Part shown: positions 24,569-32,454 of the stretch, one piece after another
Position numbering within the stretch: position 1 is the stretch's first letter
Layout: each line of letters begins with the position of its first letter
NCBI RefSeq assembly: GCF_002926065.1
Contig: NZ_PREZ01000005.1
Location: 446,703-510,702 of the forward strand
From: Jeotgalibacillus proteolyticus
GTDB taxonomy: Bacteria; Bacillota; Bacilli; Bacillales; Jeotgalibacillaceae
Direction: 5' to 3'
DNA length: 64,000 bases
Notes under the pieces: generated by a model
What the model was told of the DNA's origin: nothing
Databases searched by the model: none
The model's input: only the letters and a program-made list of their open reading frames with translations
Program-made: the position numbers and the translations under genes

Positions 24569-25453
24569 ATGGACATTCGCCAATTGCTTTATTTTATAGA
24601 AGTCGCAAGACACAGAAGCTTTACAAAGGCTTCCCGCGCTCTTCATGTAACTCAGCCCACGTTAAGTAAAATGGTAAAGAGCTTTGAAGAAGAACTGGAG
24701 GTTACATTAATTGACCGTTCGGCAAGACAAATTGTTCTGACAGATGCAGGAGAAATTGTGCTTCAGCATGCACAAAATGTTGTCAATAGCTTAGAGGATT
24801 TATCCGCTTCTCTTTACGATGTGATGAATTTAAAGAAGGGAAAGATTAAAATTGGGCTTCCTCCGGTTATCAGTACGCTTTTTTTCCCGACCATCATTGC
24901 AGAATTTCAGAAAGAATATCCTGAGGTAACTGTGATACTGGCAGAGGATGGAGCAAAGAAGGTAGAGCAGAAGGTTCTGGATGGTGAAGTGGATTTAGGG
25001 TTTGTTTTGCTGCCGGTTAATGAAGATAAATTCGATGTCATTCCCTTTGTGGAACAGGAAATCAAATTGCTTGTTCATGAAGCCCACCTGCTCGCGCACC
25101 GGGAAGTCATCGATTTAATTGAGGTAAAGGATGATCCTTTCCTGCTGCTGAGCAAGGAATTTACATTAAATAGCAGAACAATTGAGGTATGTATTAGTGA
25201 GGGCTTTACACCAAAGATTGCATATGAAAGCTCGCAGTGGGATTTCATTGTGGGAATGGTGGAGAAAAACCTTGGGGTTACACTTATGCCTAAGTTAATT
25301 TGTGACAAGGTAAAAAGCGGCCCGGTTAAGATGATTTCACTCACACGGCCCTTCCCCTGGCATTTAGGCATGATTCTGGCTAAAAATAGATACGTTCCTT
25401 TTACATCAAAAGAGTTTATTTCTCTTGTGAAGTCGCTCCCGAAGGTTGAATAA
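24569..25453 (+). CDS. LysR-family regulator of the ketone-body operon
   Basis: This 294-residue protein has the N-terminal LysR helix-turn-helix (MDIRQLLYFIEVARHRSFTKASRALHVTQPTLSKMV...), with TQPTLSKMV as the recognition helix. A substrate-binding domain follows, beginning GKIKIGLPPVISTLFFPTIIAEF. The C-terminal ...GMVEKNLGVTLMPKLICD is typical. It is divergent from scoA-scoB-permease-dehydrogenase and most likely activates that operon in response to acetoacetate, 3-hydroxybutyrate or a CoA-linked signal. AGGAGGAG lies upstream of the start. Several CidR/CynR-like regulators have the same layout, so the effector is inferred. Confidence 0.9.
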   Translation: MDIRQLLYFIEVARHRSFTKASRALHVTQPTLSKMVKSFEEELEVTLIDRSARQIVLTDAGEIVLQHAQNVVNSLEDLSASLYDVMNLKKGKIKIGLPPVISTLFFPTIIAEFQKEYPEVTVILAEDGAKKVEQKVLDGEVDLGFVLLPVNEDKFDVIPFVEQEIKLLVHEAHLLAHREVIDLIEVKDDPFLLLSKEFTLNSRTIEVCISEGFTPKIAYESSQWDFIVGMVEKNLGVTLMPKLICDKVKSGPVKMISLTRPFPWHLGMILAKNRYVPFTSKEFISLVKSLPKVE

Positions 25454-25542
25454 CTTCATCTAAACCGGGCTTTTGCACACACCTTTCGCCTCTTTGAAAA
25501 TACACTATCCTTAGTTAGGCAGTCCAGAAGGGATGATGTGTT

Positions 25543-26088
25543 ATGAGCGACTATTATTATGGTGACCATGAGTATGCTTATCCGTATTATTATGATGAAA
25601 GAATTTTGAGCCCGATTACCTGGTTCCCTCTTCCGGGAGGCAGTGGCGGGCAGCCGGGCGGTCCTGGGGGATTCCCTGGTAGCGGTGGACCTGGTTTTCC
25701 CGGAGGCGGAGGACAGCCAGGTGGTCCCGGCTTTCCCGGAGGAGGAGGCGGCCCCGGGTTCCCTGGAGGCGGAGGACAGCCAGGTGGTCCCGGCTTTCCC
25801 GGAGGTGGAGGCAACATAAGTGCTCCAACCGGCCCCCCGCCAGCACAAATTCCTCCTAAGCCCCTTTCAGCAGGAGGACCTCAGGCGTTCCTGGTAAATC
25901 CTAATGTTATCCGGCCATGCCTATTTAGGTTTACCTATGTCTGGTTACGAAATGGAGCACAATTTTGGTTTTATCCTATTGTATTGGGCCGTAACTCTGT
26001 CGGCGGTTTTTATTGGAACAATTGGAGCCGCAGATGGACGTATATTGGCCTGGATACAGCCAGTATTGAAGTGGTCAGCTGCTTTTAA
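25543..26088 (+). CDS. Gly/Pro-rich collagen-like protein, likely spore or cell surface
   Basis: This 181-residue protein has a Tyr/Asp-rich N-terminus (MSDYYYGDHEYAYPYYYDE). A low-complexity block at about residues 32-91, built of GGPGFPGGGGQ-type units, follows. The C-terminal domain is aromatic (RPCLFRFTYVWLRNGAQFWFYPIVLGRNSVGGFYW...) and ends in VVSCF. I have seen this C-terminal domain in Bacillus proteins of unknown role. There is no signal peptide, which fits spore-surface proteins deposited from the mother cell. The DNA has a 63-bp internal repeat (25702 and 25765), so repeat number may vary among strains. It lies near a second coat-like gene at 26589. Confidence 0.65.
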   Translation: MSDYYYGDHEYAYPYYYDERILSPITWFPLPGGSGGQPGGPGGFPGSGGPGFPGGGGQPGGPGFPGGGGGPGFPGGGGQPGGPGFPGGGGNISAPTGPPPAQIPPKPLSAGGPQAFLVNPNVIRPCLFRFTYVWLRNGAQFWFYPIVLGRNSVGGFYWNNWSRRWTYIGLDTASIEVVSCF

Positions 26089-26099
26089 CGGTCATCAGA

Positions 26100-26136
26100 T
26101 GAACAGCCATTCGTTAGAGCGGATGGCTGTTTTACT
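26100..26136. terminator. Terminator between convergent genes
   Basis: AACAGCCAT (26102-26110) pairs with ATGGCTGTT (26123-26131), followed by TTTTA. Confidence 0.8.
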
Positions 26137-26440
26137 TTGCCGTCTTCGCATATTCACCGGTTCTTCTAACCTTTTGCAAATAAGAAACAATCGTGGTTTT
26201 AATAGAGGCATAAACTCCGACTGCTGCATTTCCGTAGAAAAACCCCATAAAGATCCCTGTTCCTAAATGCTCTTTATGACTGATAAAAATTGAAATAACC
26301 AGGCCGAGTATATTCGCTAAGGTAGGAAGATAAATTTTTTTAATTGGAAAAGCTACTTTAGCCAGCTGTATAACGATGACAATCACGGGTACCGCGATAA
26401 TCGCGTCCCATATATTTGTTTGGATCGTTGGCAAGTCCAT
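26132..26440 (-). CDS. Small membrane protein, holin-like topology
   Basis: About 102 residues from ATG 26440 (MDLPTIQTNIWDAI), with AGGAGGGAAAATC just upstream. The frame extends 14 codons beyond into the ribosome site. It has three hydrophobic stretches: IIAVPVIVIVIQLAKVAF, IYLPTLANILGLVISIFI and GTGIFMGFFYGNAAVGVY. These are followed by a basic amphipathic tail (YLQKVRRTGEYAKTAK). The layout resembles phage-type holins or small membrane proteins found in Bacillus, but no lysis gene is adjacent, so I leave function open. Confidence 0.6.
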   Translation of the reverse strand: MDLPTIQTNIWDAIIAVPVIVIVIQLAKVAFPIKKIYLPTLANILGLVISIFISHKEHLGTGIFMGFFYGNAAVGVYASIKTTIVSYLQKVRRTGEYAKTAK

Positions 26441-26588
26441 GATTTTCCCTCCTCTTACCCTTAGCTTCTCTTTTTCCTCCAATATGATTCAGCAATACTC
26501 ACTTATTTTTAAAAACAGGGATATTCATCCAAGAAGGAAACAGAGGTTAGGCATATGCTTTTAAAGAATAACTATTTAGGAGGGTATA

Positions 26589-26882
26589 ATGATGAACAAT
26601 GCTTTTCCAGCTTTATCAGATTACACATATGACAGCATCAGCGCAGAAGACCAGAGAATTAGACCGTTTGGCTTTGGGAGACCAGGAGGCTTCGGACGTC
26701 CATTTGGCTATGGCCGGCCATTTGGCTACGGACGCCCATTTGGCTACGGCTATGGCGGCTTCGGTTTTCCCGGTGCCTTTGCTGGCGGACTTCTGACAGG
26801 CGCATTGCTTAGCCCAGGCCTTGGTTTTGGCTACGGCTATCCATACCCTTACGCTCCTTATTATCCGGGCTATTATTATTAA
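26589..26882 (+). CDS. Gly/Tyr/Phe-rich small protein, coat-like
   Basis: This 97-residue low-complexity protein has three near-identical units (FGYGRP), then FGYGYGGFGFPGAFAGG and the tail YPYPYAPYYPGYYY. This composition is typical of Bacillus spore-coat or crust-type proteins, or small Gly-Tyr secreted structural proteins. No cysteine is present. TAGGAGGG precedes the start, with two adjacent ATGs, and a terminator follows. A CATATGCT element at 26552 resembles a mother-cell sigma-K -10 box, but I found no matching -35, so sporulation control is only suspected. Confidence 0.6.
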   Translation: MMNNAFPALSDYTYDSISAEDQRIRPFGFGRPGGFGRPFGYGRPFGYGRPFGYGYGGFGFPGAFAGGLLTGALLSPGLGFGYGYPYPYAPYYPGYYY

Positions 26883-26897
26883 GCCATTATCAAGCAA

Positions 26898-26934
26898 ACA
26901 AAAAGAACTCAGGATTTCCCGGAGTTCTTTTTTA
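26898..26934 (+). terminator. Terminator after the Gly/Tyr-rich gene
   Basis: AAAAGAACTC...GGAGTTCTTTTTT stem-loop with a T run. Confidence 0.8.
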
Positions 26935-26958
26935 ATACATTTTATTAGGTAAAATGTA

Positions 26959-27879
26959 TTACTGAAATTGATTCACCAGCTTTAAACGAACGAGCGTTTC
27001 TTTTAACGTTTCTCTTTTTTCGTCAGGCAGCTTTCGGGAAGGCGGTAAAACAGCTGTTGATACGTCTAAACCGCATATGGTAATGGCCTCTTTTATCACG
27101 TTAACAAAAGGTGCATCGAGCTTATAAATGAATGGCAAAGAGGTTAAGGTTTTGTTTAATTCCAAAGCTTTTTTTGTGTCACCCTTTATAAAGCTTTTAT
27201 AAAGATCTGCGGAAAGCTCAGGAGCAAAATTTCCAGTTGCAGCGATAATTCCATCGCCGCCAAGACTAAGTGTGTTTAAAAATAAATCTTCAAACCCACA
27301 AAACACACAAAACTCCGGTTTGTATTCCTTAACTGTACTTATAACCTCCCTTATGTGGCCTATACTGTCAACCGTTTCCTTAATCCCCACAATTGAATCG
27401 TACTCCTTAACGAGCTTCAGAATCAGTGATGGCGAAAGGTCCTGACCGGTCAATGCGGGGAAATTATAAAGTAATAATGGAAGTTCCGCTTCTTTGGCAA
27501 TACTGCTGTAATGTTCATACAAATTCTCTTCGGAAAGCTTCATATAATAAGGGTTTATAACAACTGCCGCATCTGCGCCTATACGGGCTGCGTGAGCATT
27601 TAATTCCTTTACATCCCTCGTGCTTGTAGAACCCGTTCCAATCAAAACCGGCACCCGCCCATTTACCTCTTTAACGGCCAATTCAGCAATTTCTTTTCGT
27701 TCTTCAATGGATAATTGACTAAACTCTCCTCCCGTCCCTAGAAAAAACAGCCCATCTACACCCCTTTCGATGAGATGATTAATTAATTTTGCCATTCCTG
27801 CTTCATCAAAAGTTTCATCCTCACTAAAGATGGTGGATACAGGCGGGATAACTCCTTTAAACGCTGGGGTCCTGCTCAT
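26959..27879 (-). CDS. DHDPS-family 2-keto-3-deoxy-sugar-acid aldolase (YagE/YjhH-like)
   Basis: This 306-residue dihydrodipicolinate-synthase/N-acetylneuraminate-lyase family protein has GTGGEFSQLS (residues 48-57), Tyr138 in LLLYNFP and Schiff-base Lys167 in GIKET. The start is ATG 27879 with AGGAGGTAAAAAT upstream. The 313-codon frame begins inside that site. The remnant of a YjhG/YagF-type sugar-acid dehydratase sits directly upstream. In E. coli yagE-yagF and yjhH-yjhG the same pair breaks down D-xylonate-like acids via 2-keto-3-deoxypentonate to pyruvate and glycolaldehyde. That makes this activity much more likely than lysine synthesis. Confidence 0.82.
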   Translation of the reverse strand: MSRTPAFKGVIPPVSTIFSEDETFDEAGMAKLINHLIERGVDGLFFLGTGGEFSQLSIEERKEIAELAVKEVNGRVPVLIGTGSTSTRDVKELNAHAARIGADAAVVINPYYMKLSEENLYEHYSSIAKEAELPLLLYNFPALTGQDLSPSLILKLVKEYDSIVGIKETVDSIGHIREVISTVKEYKPEFCVFCGFEDLFLNTLSLGGDGIIAATGNFAPELSADLYKSFIKGDTKKALELNKTLTSLPFIYKLDAPFVNVIKEAITICGLDVSTAVLPPSRKLPDEKRETLKETLVRLKLVNQFQ

Positions 27880-27896
27880 ATTTTTACCTCCTGACA

Positions 27897-28161
27897 TCAA
27901 ATTGTTTTTTGCTCCTCGGTATACTTCTTCCCTTTTTCCAAAAGCTCAATAATTTGATCAATATCGTAAATGCCGCCTTTCCACGTGCCGCCGCTTGCTG
28001 CCTGGAGAGCCGGCAAAAGTTATGTATCGTCAGGAAGATCAGGATTTTCTATTTAATCACGCTTCCGAACCAATATGACCAAGACAGGCTCCCGTTGATA
28101 CTCCCGAAAACCGTCCATCGGTTAACAGCGTGAAGTATTTTCCGTAAGAAAAAAAGTGTTC
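27897..28161 (-). pseudogene. Decayed C-terminus of a sugar-acid dehydratase (IlvD/EDD family, YjhG/YagF-like)
   Basis: Reading the minus strand gives YGKYFTLLTDGRFSGVSTG then ACLGHIGSEA and a TGA stop (28057-28059). LLTDGRFSG-x-STGACLGHI is a hallmark of the dihydroxy-acid/sugar-acid dehydratase family. A second frame then gives IENPDLPDDT, a stop, and [20 protein letters not shown] followed by LLEKGKKY, the C-terminal tail of xylonate-type dehydratases, ending 15 nt before the aldolase start. About 90 residues between the two blocks are missing and the N-terminal ~500 residues are gone. This is a dead remnant of an operon partner. Confidence 0.8.
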
Positions 28162-28340
28162 TGCATTATCAAATAATGTTCTTATTTATTCACAAAATGA
28201 GACTAGTGAATGTTTATTACTTGTACGGTTAGGTAAAATGTTTTATTGATATCCATATTGTTGCACTTTGGATAATTTTTTGCAATTAGTAATCAGAAAA
28301 TTGCAAATGAAACCATCAATAAAACTCCTTATAGTCAATT

Positions 28341-28485
28341 CTAGTATCCCAGCTTGTCAGAAATTTTCCCTGCATGCCCCTTAAGATCCTCGATGACTAC
28401 TTCAGCCTTCTCAATATGAGTGAGAAATTGTTCCTTTTAAATAGCCTTGCCCTTCTCTACTGTACTTTTTAATTGATTCACCTTA
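28341..28485 (-). pseudogene. Possible second decayed ORF remnant
   Basis: The minus strand reads VNQLKSTVEKGKAI-stop-KEQFLTHIEKAEVVIEDL... and so on to LGY and a stop: coding-like composition interrupted by one stop. I do not recognise the family. It lies in the otherwise gene-free stretch 28162-28622, where nothing else is visible except AT-rich promoter-like sequence close to araR. Confidence 0.3.
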
Positions 28486-28622
28486 TACCGAAAAATTATT
28501 AAACCCTCCGAAGTACTGCATCCAAATCTCCGCCACTTAGAATACCGGAAGAAAATTATGCTATTATGCTATTATACTTATACGCACAATTTTATTTTTA
28601 GTGAACGGATGGAGTGTTAGTA

Positions 28623-29741
28623 GTGAGTGAAGCAAAATATAAAATGGTTAAAAACTGGATAAAATCGAAAATACAGGACAGTACTTTTGTGCCTAGGCAA
28701 AAAATCCATTCTGAAAGTGAATTAATGGAGAAATTTACTGTCAGCAGGCATACGGTCAGAGTAGCTCTCGGAGAATTAGTAAGTGAAGGCTGGCTTTATA
28801 AGGAACAAGGGGCTGGAACGTATGTAGCAGAACGAACCGAAAAAATTATGGCTGTTGATACGGCTGCTTCTAAGAGTATCGCTATTATTGTTACCTATAT
28901 ATCTGATTATATCTTTCCCTCTATTATCCGCGGCGCAGAGAATGTATTAAGACAAGCCGGTTTCCAGGTAAGTCTGTTTAGTACAAATAGTGATCACAGC
29001 CAGGAAAGAAAAATATTAGAAACGATCATCTCCCGGAAATTCGATGGTGTAATTGTTGAGCCTACCAGAAGTGCAATTGCCAATCCAAATATTAATTATT
29101 ATTTGAACTTAGAGGCTCAGAATATCCCTTATGTAATGATTAATGCAGCGTATGATGAGCTCGAACCCGTAAATGTTGTGTTAGATGATGAAAAGGGCGG
29201 ATACCTTCAGACCGAGCATTTAATTAGTTCCGGCCATAACGATATCGTTGGCTTTTTTAAAAACGATGATTTACAAGGACTAAAAAGAATGAAAGGATTC
29301 ATAAAGGCGCATCGTAAAAACGGCGTCCCAATTAACCCTGAAAATATTGTTACCTATTCAACTGAGGGTAAGTTTGCTAAACCGGTTGAAGCCTTAAAAA
29401 AGATAGTTCAGGATTCCCCGACCCTCCCGACCGGCATTGTGTGTTATAACGATGAGCTTGCGATGAAATTATTGGAGGTTTTAAGGCAGCATAATTTATG
29501 CGTGCCAGATGATATATCCATTATAGGATTTGATGATTCATTTTTTGCTGATGTATCAGAGGTAAAGCTGACGAGTATAAAGCATCCTAAAAGTGAGCTT
29601 GGTGAAATGGCCGCAAAAAAAATAATTGAACTCACTCAAAATGCAAAAACCAATAACGCTAAACTCGCTGAGCTAGAATCCCATTTATTTGAACCGGTCA
29701 TTGTATATCGAAACTCCACAAAAGAACTAACGAAGAGCTGA
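28623..29741 (+). CDS. araR: Arabinose operon repressor AraR (GntR/LacI hybrid)
   Basis: This protein of about 372 residues has an N-terminal GntR-type winged helix (KIHSESELMEKFTVSRHTVRVAL..., then EGWLYKEQGAGTYVAER). It is fused to a LacI/GalR-type effector domain (SIAIIVTYISDYIFPSIIRGAENVL, IIGFDDSFFADVSEVKLTSI). This mixed architecture is the hallmark of AraR, which represses arabinose genes until L-arabinose binds. The start is GTG 28623; the GGATGGAG site lies eight bases upstream of it. AraR-like operator boxes lie before both the importer operon (29866, 29919) and the araBDA operon (39831, 40010). Confidence 0.93.
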   Translation: MSEAKYKMVKNWIKSKIQDSTFVPRQKIHSESELMEKFTVSRHTVRVALGELVSEGWLYKEQGAGTYVAERTEKIMAVDTAASKSIAIIVTYISDYIFPSIIRGAENVLRQAGFQVSLFSTNSDHSQERKILETIISRKFDGVIVEPTRSAIANPNINYYLNLEAQNIPYVMINAAYDELEPVNVVLDDEKGGYLQTEHLISSGHNDIVGFFKNDDLQGLKRMKGFIKAHRKNGVPINPENIVTYSTEGKFAKPVEALKKIVQDSPTLPTGIVCYNDELAMKLLEVLRQHNLCVPDDISIIGFDDSFFADVSEVKLTSIKHPKSELGEMAAKKIIELTQNAKTNNAKLAELESHLFEPVIVYRNSTKELTKS

Positions 29742-29768
29742 CCGCTTGTCCTTCGTTAGTTTTTTTAT
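29725..29768 (+). terminator. Terminator overlapping the 3' end of araR
   Basis: AACTAACGAAG (29725-29735) pairs with CTTCGTTAGTT (29751-29761), then T6. The left arm lies in the last codons of araR. Confidence 0.9.
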
Positions 29769-29865
29769 TTAAACAAAACAAGCATCCCTATTGCTCATCT
29801 GTCCTCTCCCCAAACCTGCTTAGAGGATTCTATCTCTACACCGTAATGATTTGCCCCCTTTTCCC

Positions 29866-29877
29866 TTGTACGTACGA
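29866..29877. promoter_or_regulatory. AraR-like operator box
   Basis: TTGTACGTACGA is identical (reverse-complemented) to the box at 40010-40021 and close to the B. subtilis AraR consensus core. Confidence 0.7.
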
Positions 29878-29915
29878 AATGAAAGATATTCCGGATGTAA
29901 TCCCATTTTTTGCTG

Positions 29916-29944
29916 TTGACATATACGTATATGTTTCTTATACT
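29916..29944 (+). promoter_or_regulatory. Promoter of the arabinan-sugar importer operon with operator in spacer
   Basis: TTGACA (29916-29921), a 17-nt spacer, TATACT (29939-29944). A perfect 16-bp palindrome ACATATACGTATATGT (29919-29934) fills the spacer, so repressor binding there would block RNA polymerase. A weak cre-like site TGTATGCGCTTCCA (29957-29970, two mismatches) follows. The remaining 29769-29865 and 29971-30085 show no gene. Confidence 0.75.
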
Positions 29945-30085
29945 TGTTTTAATAAATGTATGCGCTTCCAAAAATATAACTGAAAATTTTGTTAATATAA
30001 GGGAAGGAGGATCGCTGTTATAAGCTCTATTGTTCCAAAACTTTGTTTGTTTAATAGATAAATAAATTAAAGGTGGGAATAAAAA

Positions 30086-31432
30086 ATGAAAAAGAAAACT
30101 CTTTCTGCTTTAAGTCCTTTATCACTATCGCTGGTACTCGTTTTAGCTGCATGCAGTGGAGGAGAAGATGCCGCTGAATCATCTGAAGCTGATGAGGTAG
30201 AAGTTGCCGGTTCCGACATTGAAGATGCAACAGAATTAACTTTTTGGACCTTTGCCGGCACCCACGCAACCTTCTTTGCAAATGCAGCTGACAGATGGAA
30301 CGAAGAAAATCCGGATAATCCGATCCAATTAACAGCTGAAACGTATCCATTTGACCAAATGCACAATAACCTATTAATGGCTTTACAATCAGGTTCTGGT
30401 GCACCTGATTTAGCTGATATTGAACTGGCTAAATTCTCTAACTTCCTTAGAGGCGATGTTCAATTAGAACCCCTTAATGATCTCATTGAGCCTGAACTGG
30501 ATGGATTTATGGAAGAAAGATTAAACATCTATGCTAAGGATGGGAATTATTATGGAGCCCCTACCCACTTAGGCGCTTCAGTTGTTTACTACAATACTGA
30601 AATTATGGACCAGGCAGGCGTTGATATTGACTCAATTGAAACCTGGGATGATTACGTAGAAGCGGGACAGACGGTTGTAGAAGCAACAGGAAAACCAATG
30701 ACAACAATTGCCGATAACTGGTACGGAATCTGGCCATATGTGGTGCAAAAAGGCTCTGACTTCTTTGATGAAAATGGAGAATTAACATTAGACAACGAAG
30801 AAAACATTGAAACACTGCAATTTATTGATGACTTAGTGAATGAATATGAAATTGCCGAGCTTGCTCCAGGAGGAGGATATCATTCTGAGGAGTTTTATGG
30901 CTTTATGAATGATGGCGGTCAGGCATCTCTAGTTATTCCAATGTTTTATATGAAGGATTTCACAACGTATATGCCGGATCTCGAAGGCAAAATTCAAATT
31001 CGTCCTATGCCGACATGGTCTGATTCAGACATCCAGACTGTCACCATGGGAGGAACCGGAACTTCTGTTATCAGTCAATCAGAAAATACTGATCTGGCAA
31101 AGGAATTTCTTTACTTCGCTAAAATGTCTAAAGAAGGAAATATACAGCTATGGAAAGAGCTTGGCTTTGATCCTCCTCGATGGGATGTTTGGGAGGACGA
31201 GGAAATGAGAGAAGATAATGTGTATTACCAATACTTCCACGATGATATTTTTGATATCCTACTGGGCATTAGAGATAATGTCGGAGGCATCCAAATAAAT
31301 GAATACACGCCGGATGTTTTAACAGAGATTGATACGAACATTATGCACAACGTTCTAAGAGAGCAAAATCAGACACCGGAAGAAGCTTTGAAGCAATCGG
31401 CTGATACGATAAGACAGAAAATAGGAAATTAA
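30086..31432 (+). CDS. Arabino-oligosaccharide-binding lipoprotein (AraN-type)
   Basis: This 448-residue ABC binding protein has a signal peptide ending LAAC (lipidated Cys), an acidic linker, and then ELTFWTFAGTHATFFANAADRW, the family 1 sugar-binding N-lobe. It is first in an operon with two CUT1 permeases, a DUF624 protein and AbfA, downstream of an AraR-controlled promoter. An AraN-like role, binding arabinose oligomers, is the best fit. The symbol is withheld because the exact oligomer specificity cannot be read. A strong stem-loop follows the stop codon and may protect this most abundant subunit's mRNA segment. Confidence 0.88.
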   Translation: MKKKTLSALSPLSLSLVLVLAACSGGEDAAESSEADEVEVAGSDIEDATELTFWTFAGTHATFFANAADRWNEENPDNPIQLTAETYPFDQMHNNLLMALQSGSGAPDLADIELAKFSNFLRGDVQLEPLNDLIEPELDGFMEERLNIYAKDGNYYGAPTHLGASVVYYNTEIMDQAGVDIDSIETWDDYVEAGQTVVEATGKPMTTIADNWYGIWPYVVQKGSDFFDENGELTLDNEENIETLQFIDDLVNEYEIAELAPGGGYHSEEFYGFMNDGGQASLVIPMFYMKDFTTYMPDLEGKIQIRPMPTWSDSDIQTVTMGGTGTSVISQSENTDLAKEFLYFAKMSKEGNIQLWKELGFDPPRWDVWEDEEMREDNVYYQYFHDDIFDILLGIRDNVGGIQINEYTPDVLTEIDTNIMHNVLREQNQTPEEALKQSADTIRQKIGN

Positions 31433-31444
31433 AATACAGTGCAC

Positions 31445-31470
31445 CATGGGCAGGCTCCCCCCTGCCCATG
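31445..31470 (+). promoter_or_regulatory. Intercistronic stem-loop between binding-protein and permease genes
   Basis: CATGGGCAGG and CCTGCCCATG form a perfect 10-bp stem with loop CTCCCC. No T tract follows, so an mRNA-stability or partial-attenuation element is likelier than a terminator. Confidence 0.7.
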
Positions 31471-31499
31471 ATCTACTATTTAAAGTTAGAAGGGATAAT

Positions 31500-32453
31500 A
31501 TGAGCGGATTAGATGTTAATAAAAGTAACAATCCATCCACTTTAGCACCTGCAAAGAGAGAGAATAAAATGTTGAGGTTTTTAAATTCAAAAAAAGTAGC
31601 TCCCTATATTTTTGTATTTCCATTTATTTTATCTTTTTCAGTCCTGACCCTTTACCCGACAATTCAAGCATTTATTATGAGCTTCCAGAGAATTCTTCCG
31701 GGTCAAGTTGAATTCATAGGACTACAAAATTACCAGCGGATCTTTAATCAGACTTTTTATAAGGCATTAGCCAATTCGACCATATTCATGCTTTTAACCG
31801 TATTAATTTTAGTCACTGTCCCTATTATATTAGCAATCTTACTGGACTCCAGATTAGTTAAATTTAAAACCTTTTTCCGTTCTGCACTGTTTATTCCGGC
31901 ATTAACCTCTATTGTCGTTGCCGGAGTTATTTTCAGATTAGTTTTTTCAGAATCGGATCAGGCCATTGCCAATCAGATTGTAGGCTTCTTTGGCTTTGAC
32001 CCGATCAGGTGGCAATTCACTGCGTGGTCAGGAATGTTTTTAATGGTCATGATGGCTTCCTGGAGATGGATGGGCGTCAACGTCTTATATTTTTTGGCCG
32101 GCTTGCAGAACATCCCTAAGGAATTATATGAGTCTGCTGAAATTGATGGAGCAAATATCTATCAAAGGTTCACAAATGTAACCCTCCCCTTCTTAAAGCC
32201 AATCATTATTTTTGTAACGACCATCAGTATCATTGGCGGTTTTAGAGTATTCGAAGAAAGCTATGTTATCTGGCAGGGAACTTCCCCTGGAAATATCGGA
32301 TTAACACTTGTCGGAATGTTATATCAGCAGGGGATTCAACAAAATGATATGGGCTTTGGCGCTGCTATTGGTGTCATTCTGCTGATTCTAATATTTGTAG
32401 TGAGTATAATCTACCTTCTACTGACTGGTGCATTTAAAAGAGGTGATGAGTAG
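31500..32453 (+). CDS. Arabino-oligosaccharide ABC permease (AraP-type)
   Basis: This 317-residue MalF-class permease starts at ATG 31500, with AGAAGGGATAAT just upstream. The frame extends upstream through the intercistronic hairpin and is not used. It has an N-terminal cytoplasmic tail, TM at APYIFVFPFILSFSVLTLYP, and the EAA loop ELYESAEIDGANIYQRFTNVTLP. It pairs with the next permease to form the channel of the AraNPQ-like importer. No ATPase gene is present at this locus. MsmX-type sharing is usual for this system in Bacillus. Confidence 0.9.
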   Translation: MSGLDVNKSNNPSTLAPAKRENKMLRFLNSKKVAPYIFVFPFILSFSVLTLYPTIQAFIMSFQRILPGQVEFIGLQNYQRIFNQTFYKALANSTIFMLLTVLILVTVPIILAILLDSRLVKFKTFFRSALFIPALTSIVVAGVIFRLVFSESDQAIANQIVGFFGFDPIRWQFTAWSGMFLMVMMASWRWMGVNVLYFLAGLQNIPKELYESAEIDGANIYQRFTNVTLPFLKPIIIFVTTISIIGGFRVFEESYVIWQGTSPGNIGLTLVGMLYQQGIQQNDMGFGAAIGVILLILIFVVSIIYLLLTGAFKRGDE

Positions 32454-32454
32454 G

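Noticed and set aside
25590..25848. Long minus-strand ORFs opposite the Gly-rich protein
   Set aside because: They are mirror frames created by the GC-rich repeat (Pro/Gly and Arg/Ser runs), with no ribosome sites.
26538..26559. Sigma-K promoter for the Gly/Tyr-rich gene
   Set aside because: CATATGCT looks like a -10 box, but no AC -35 element lies at the right distance.
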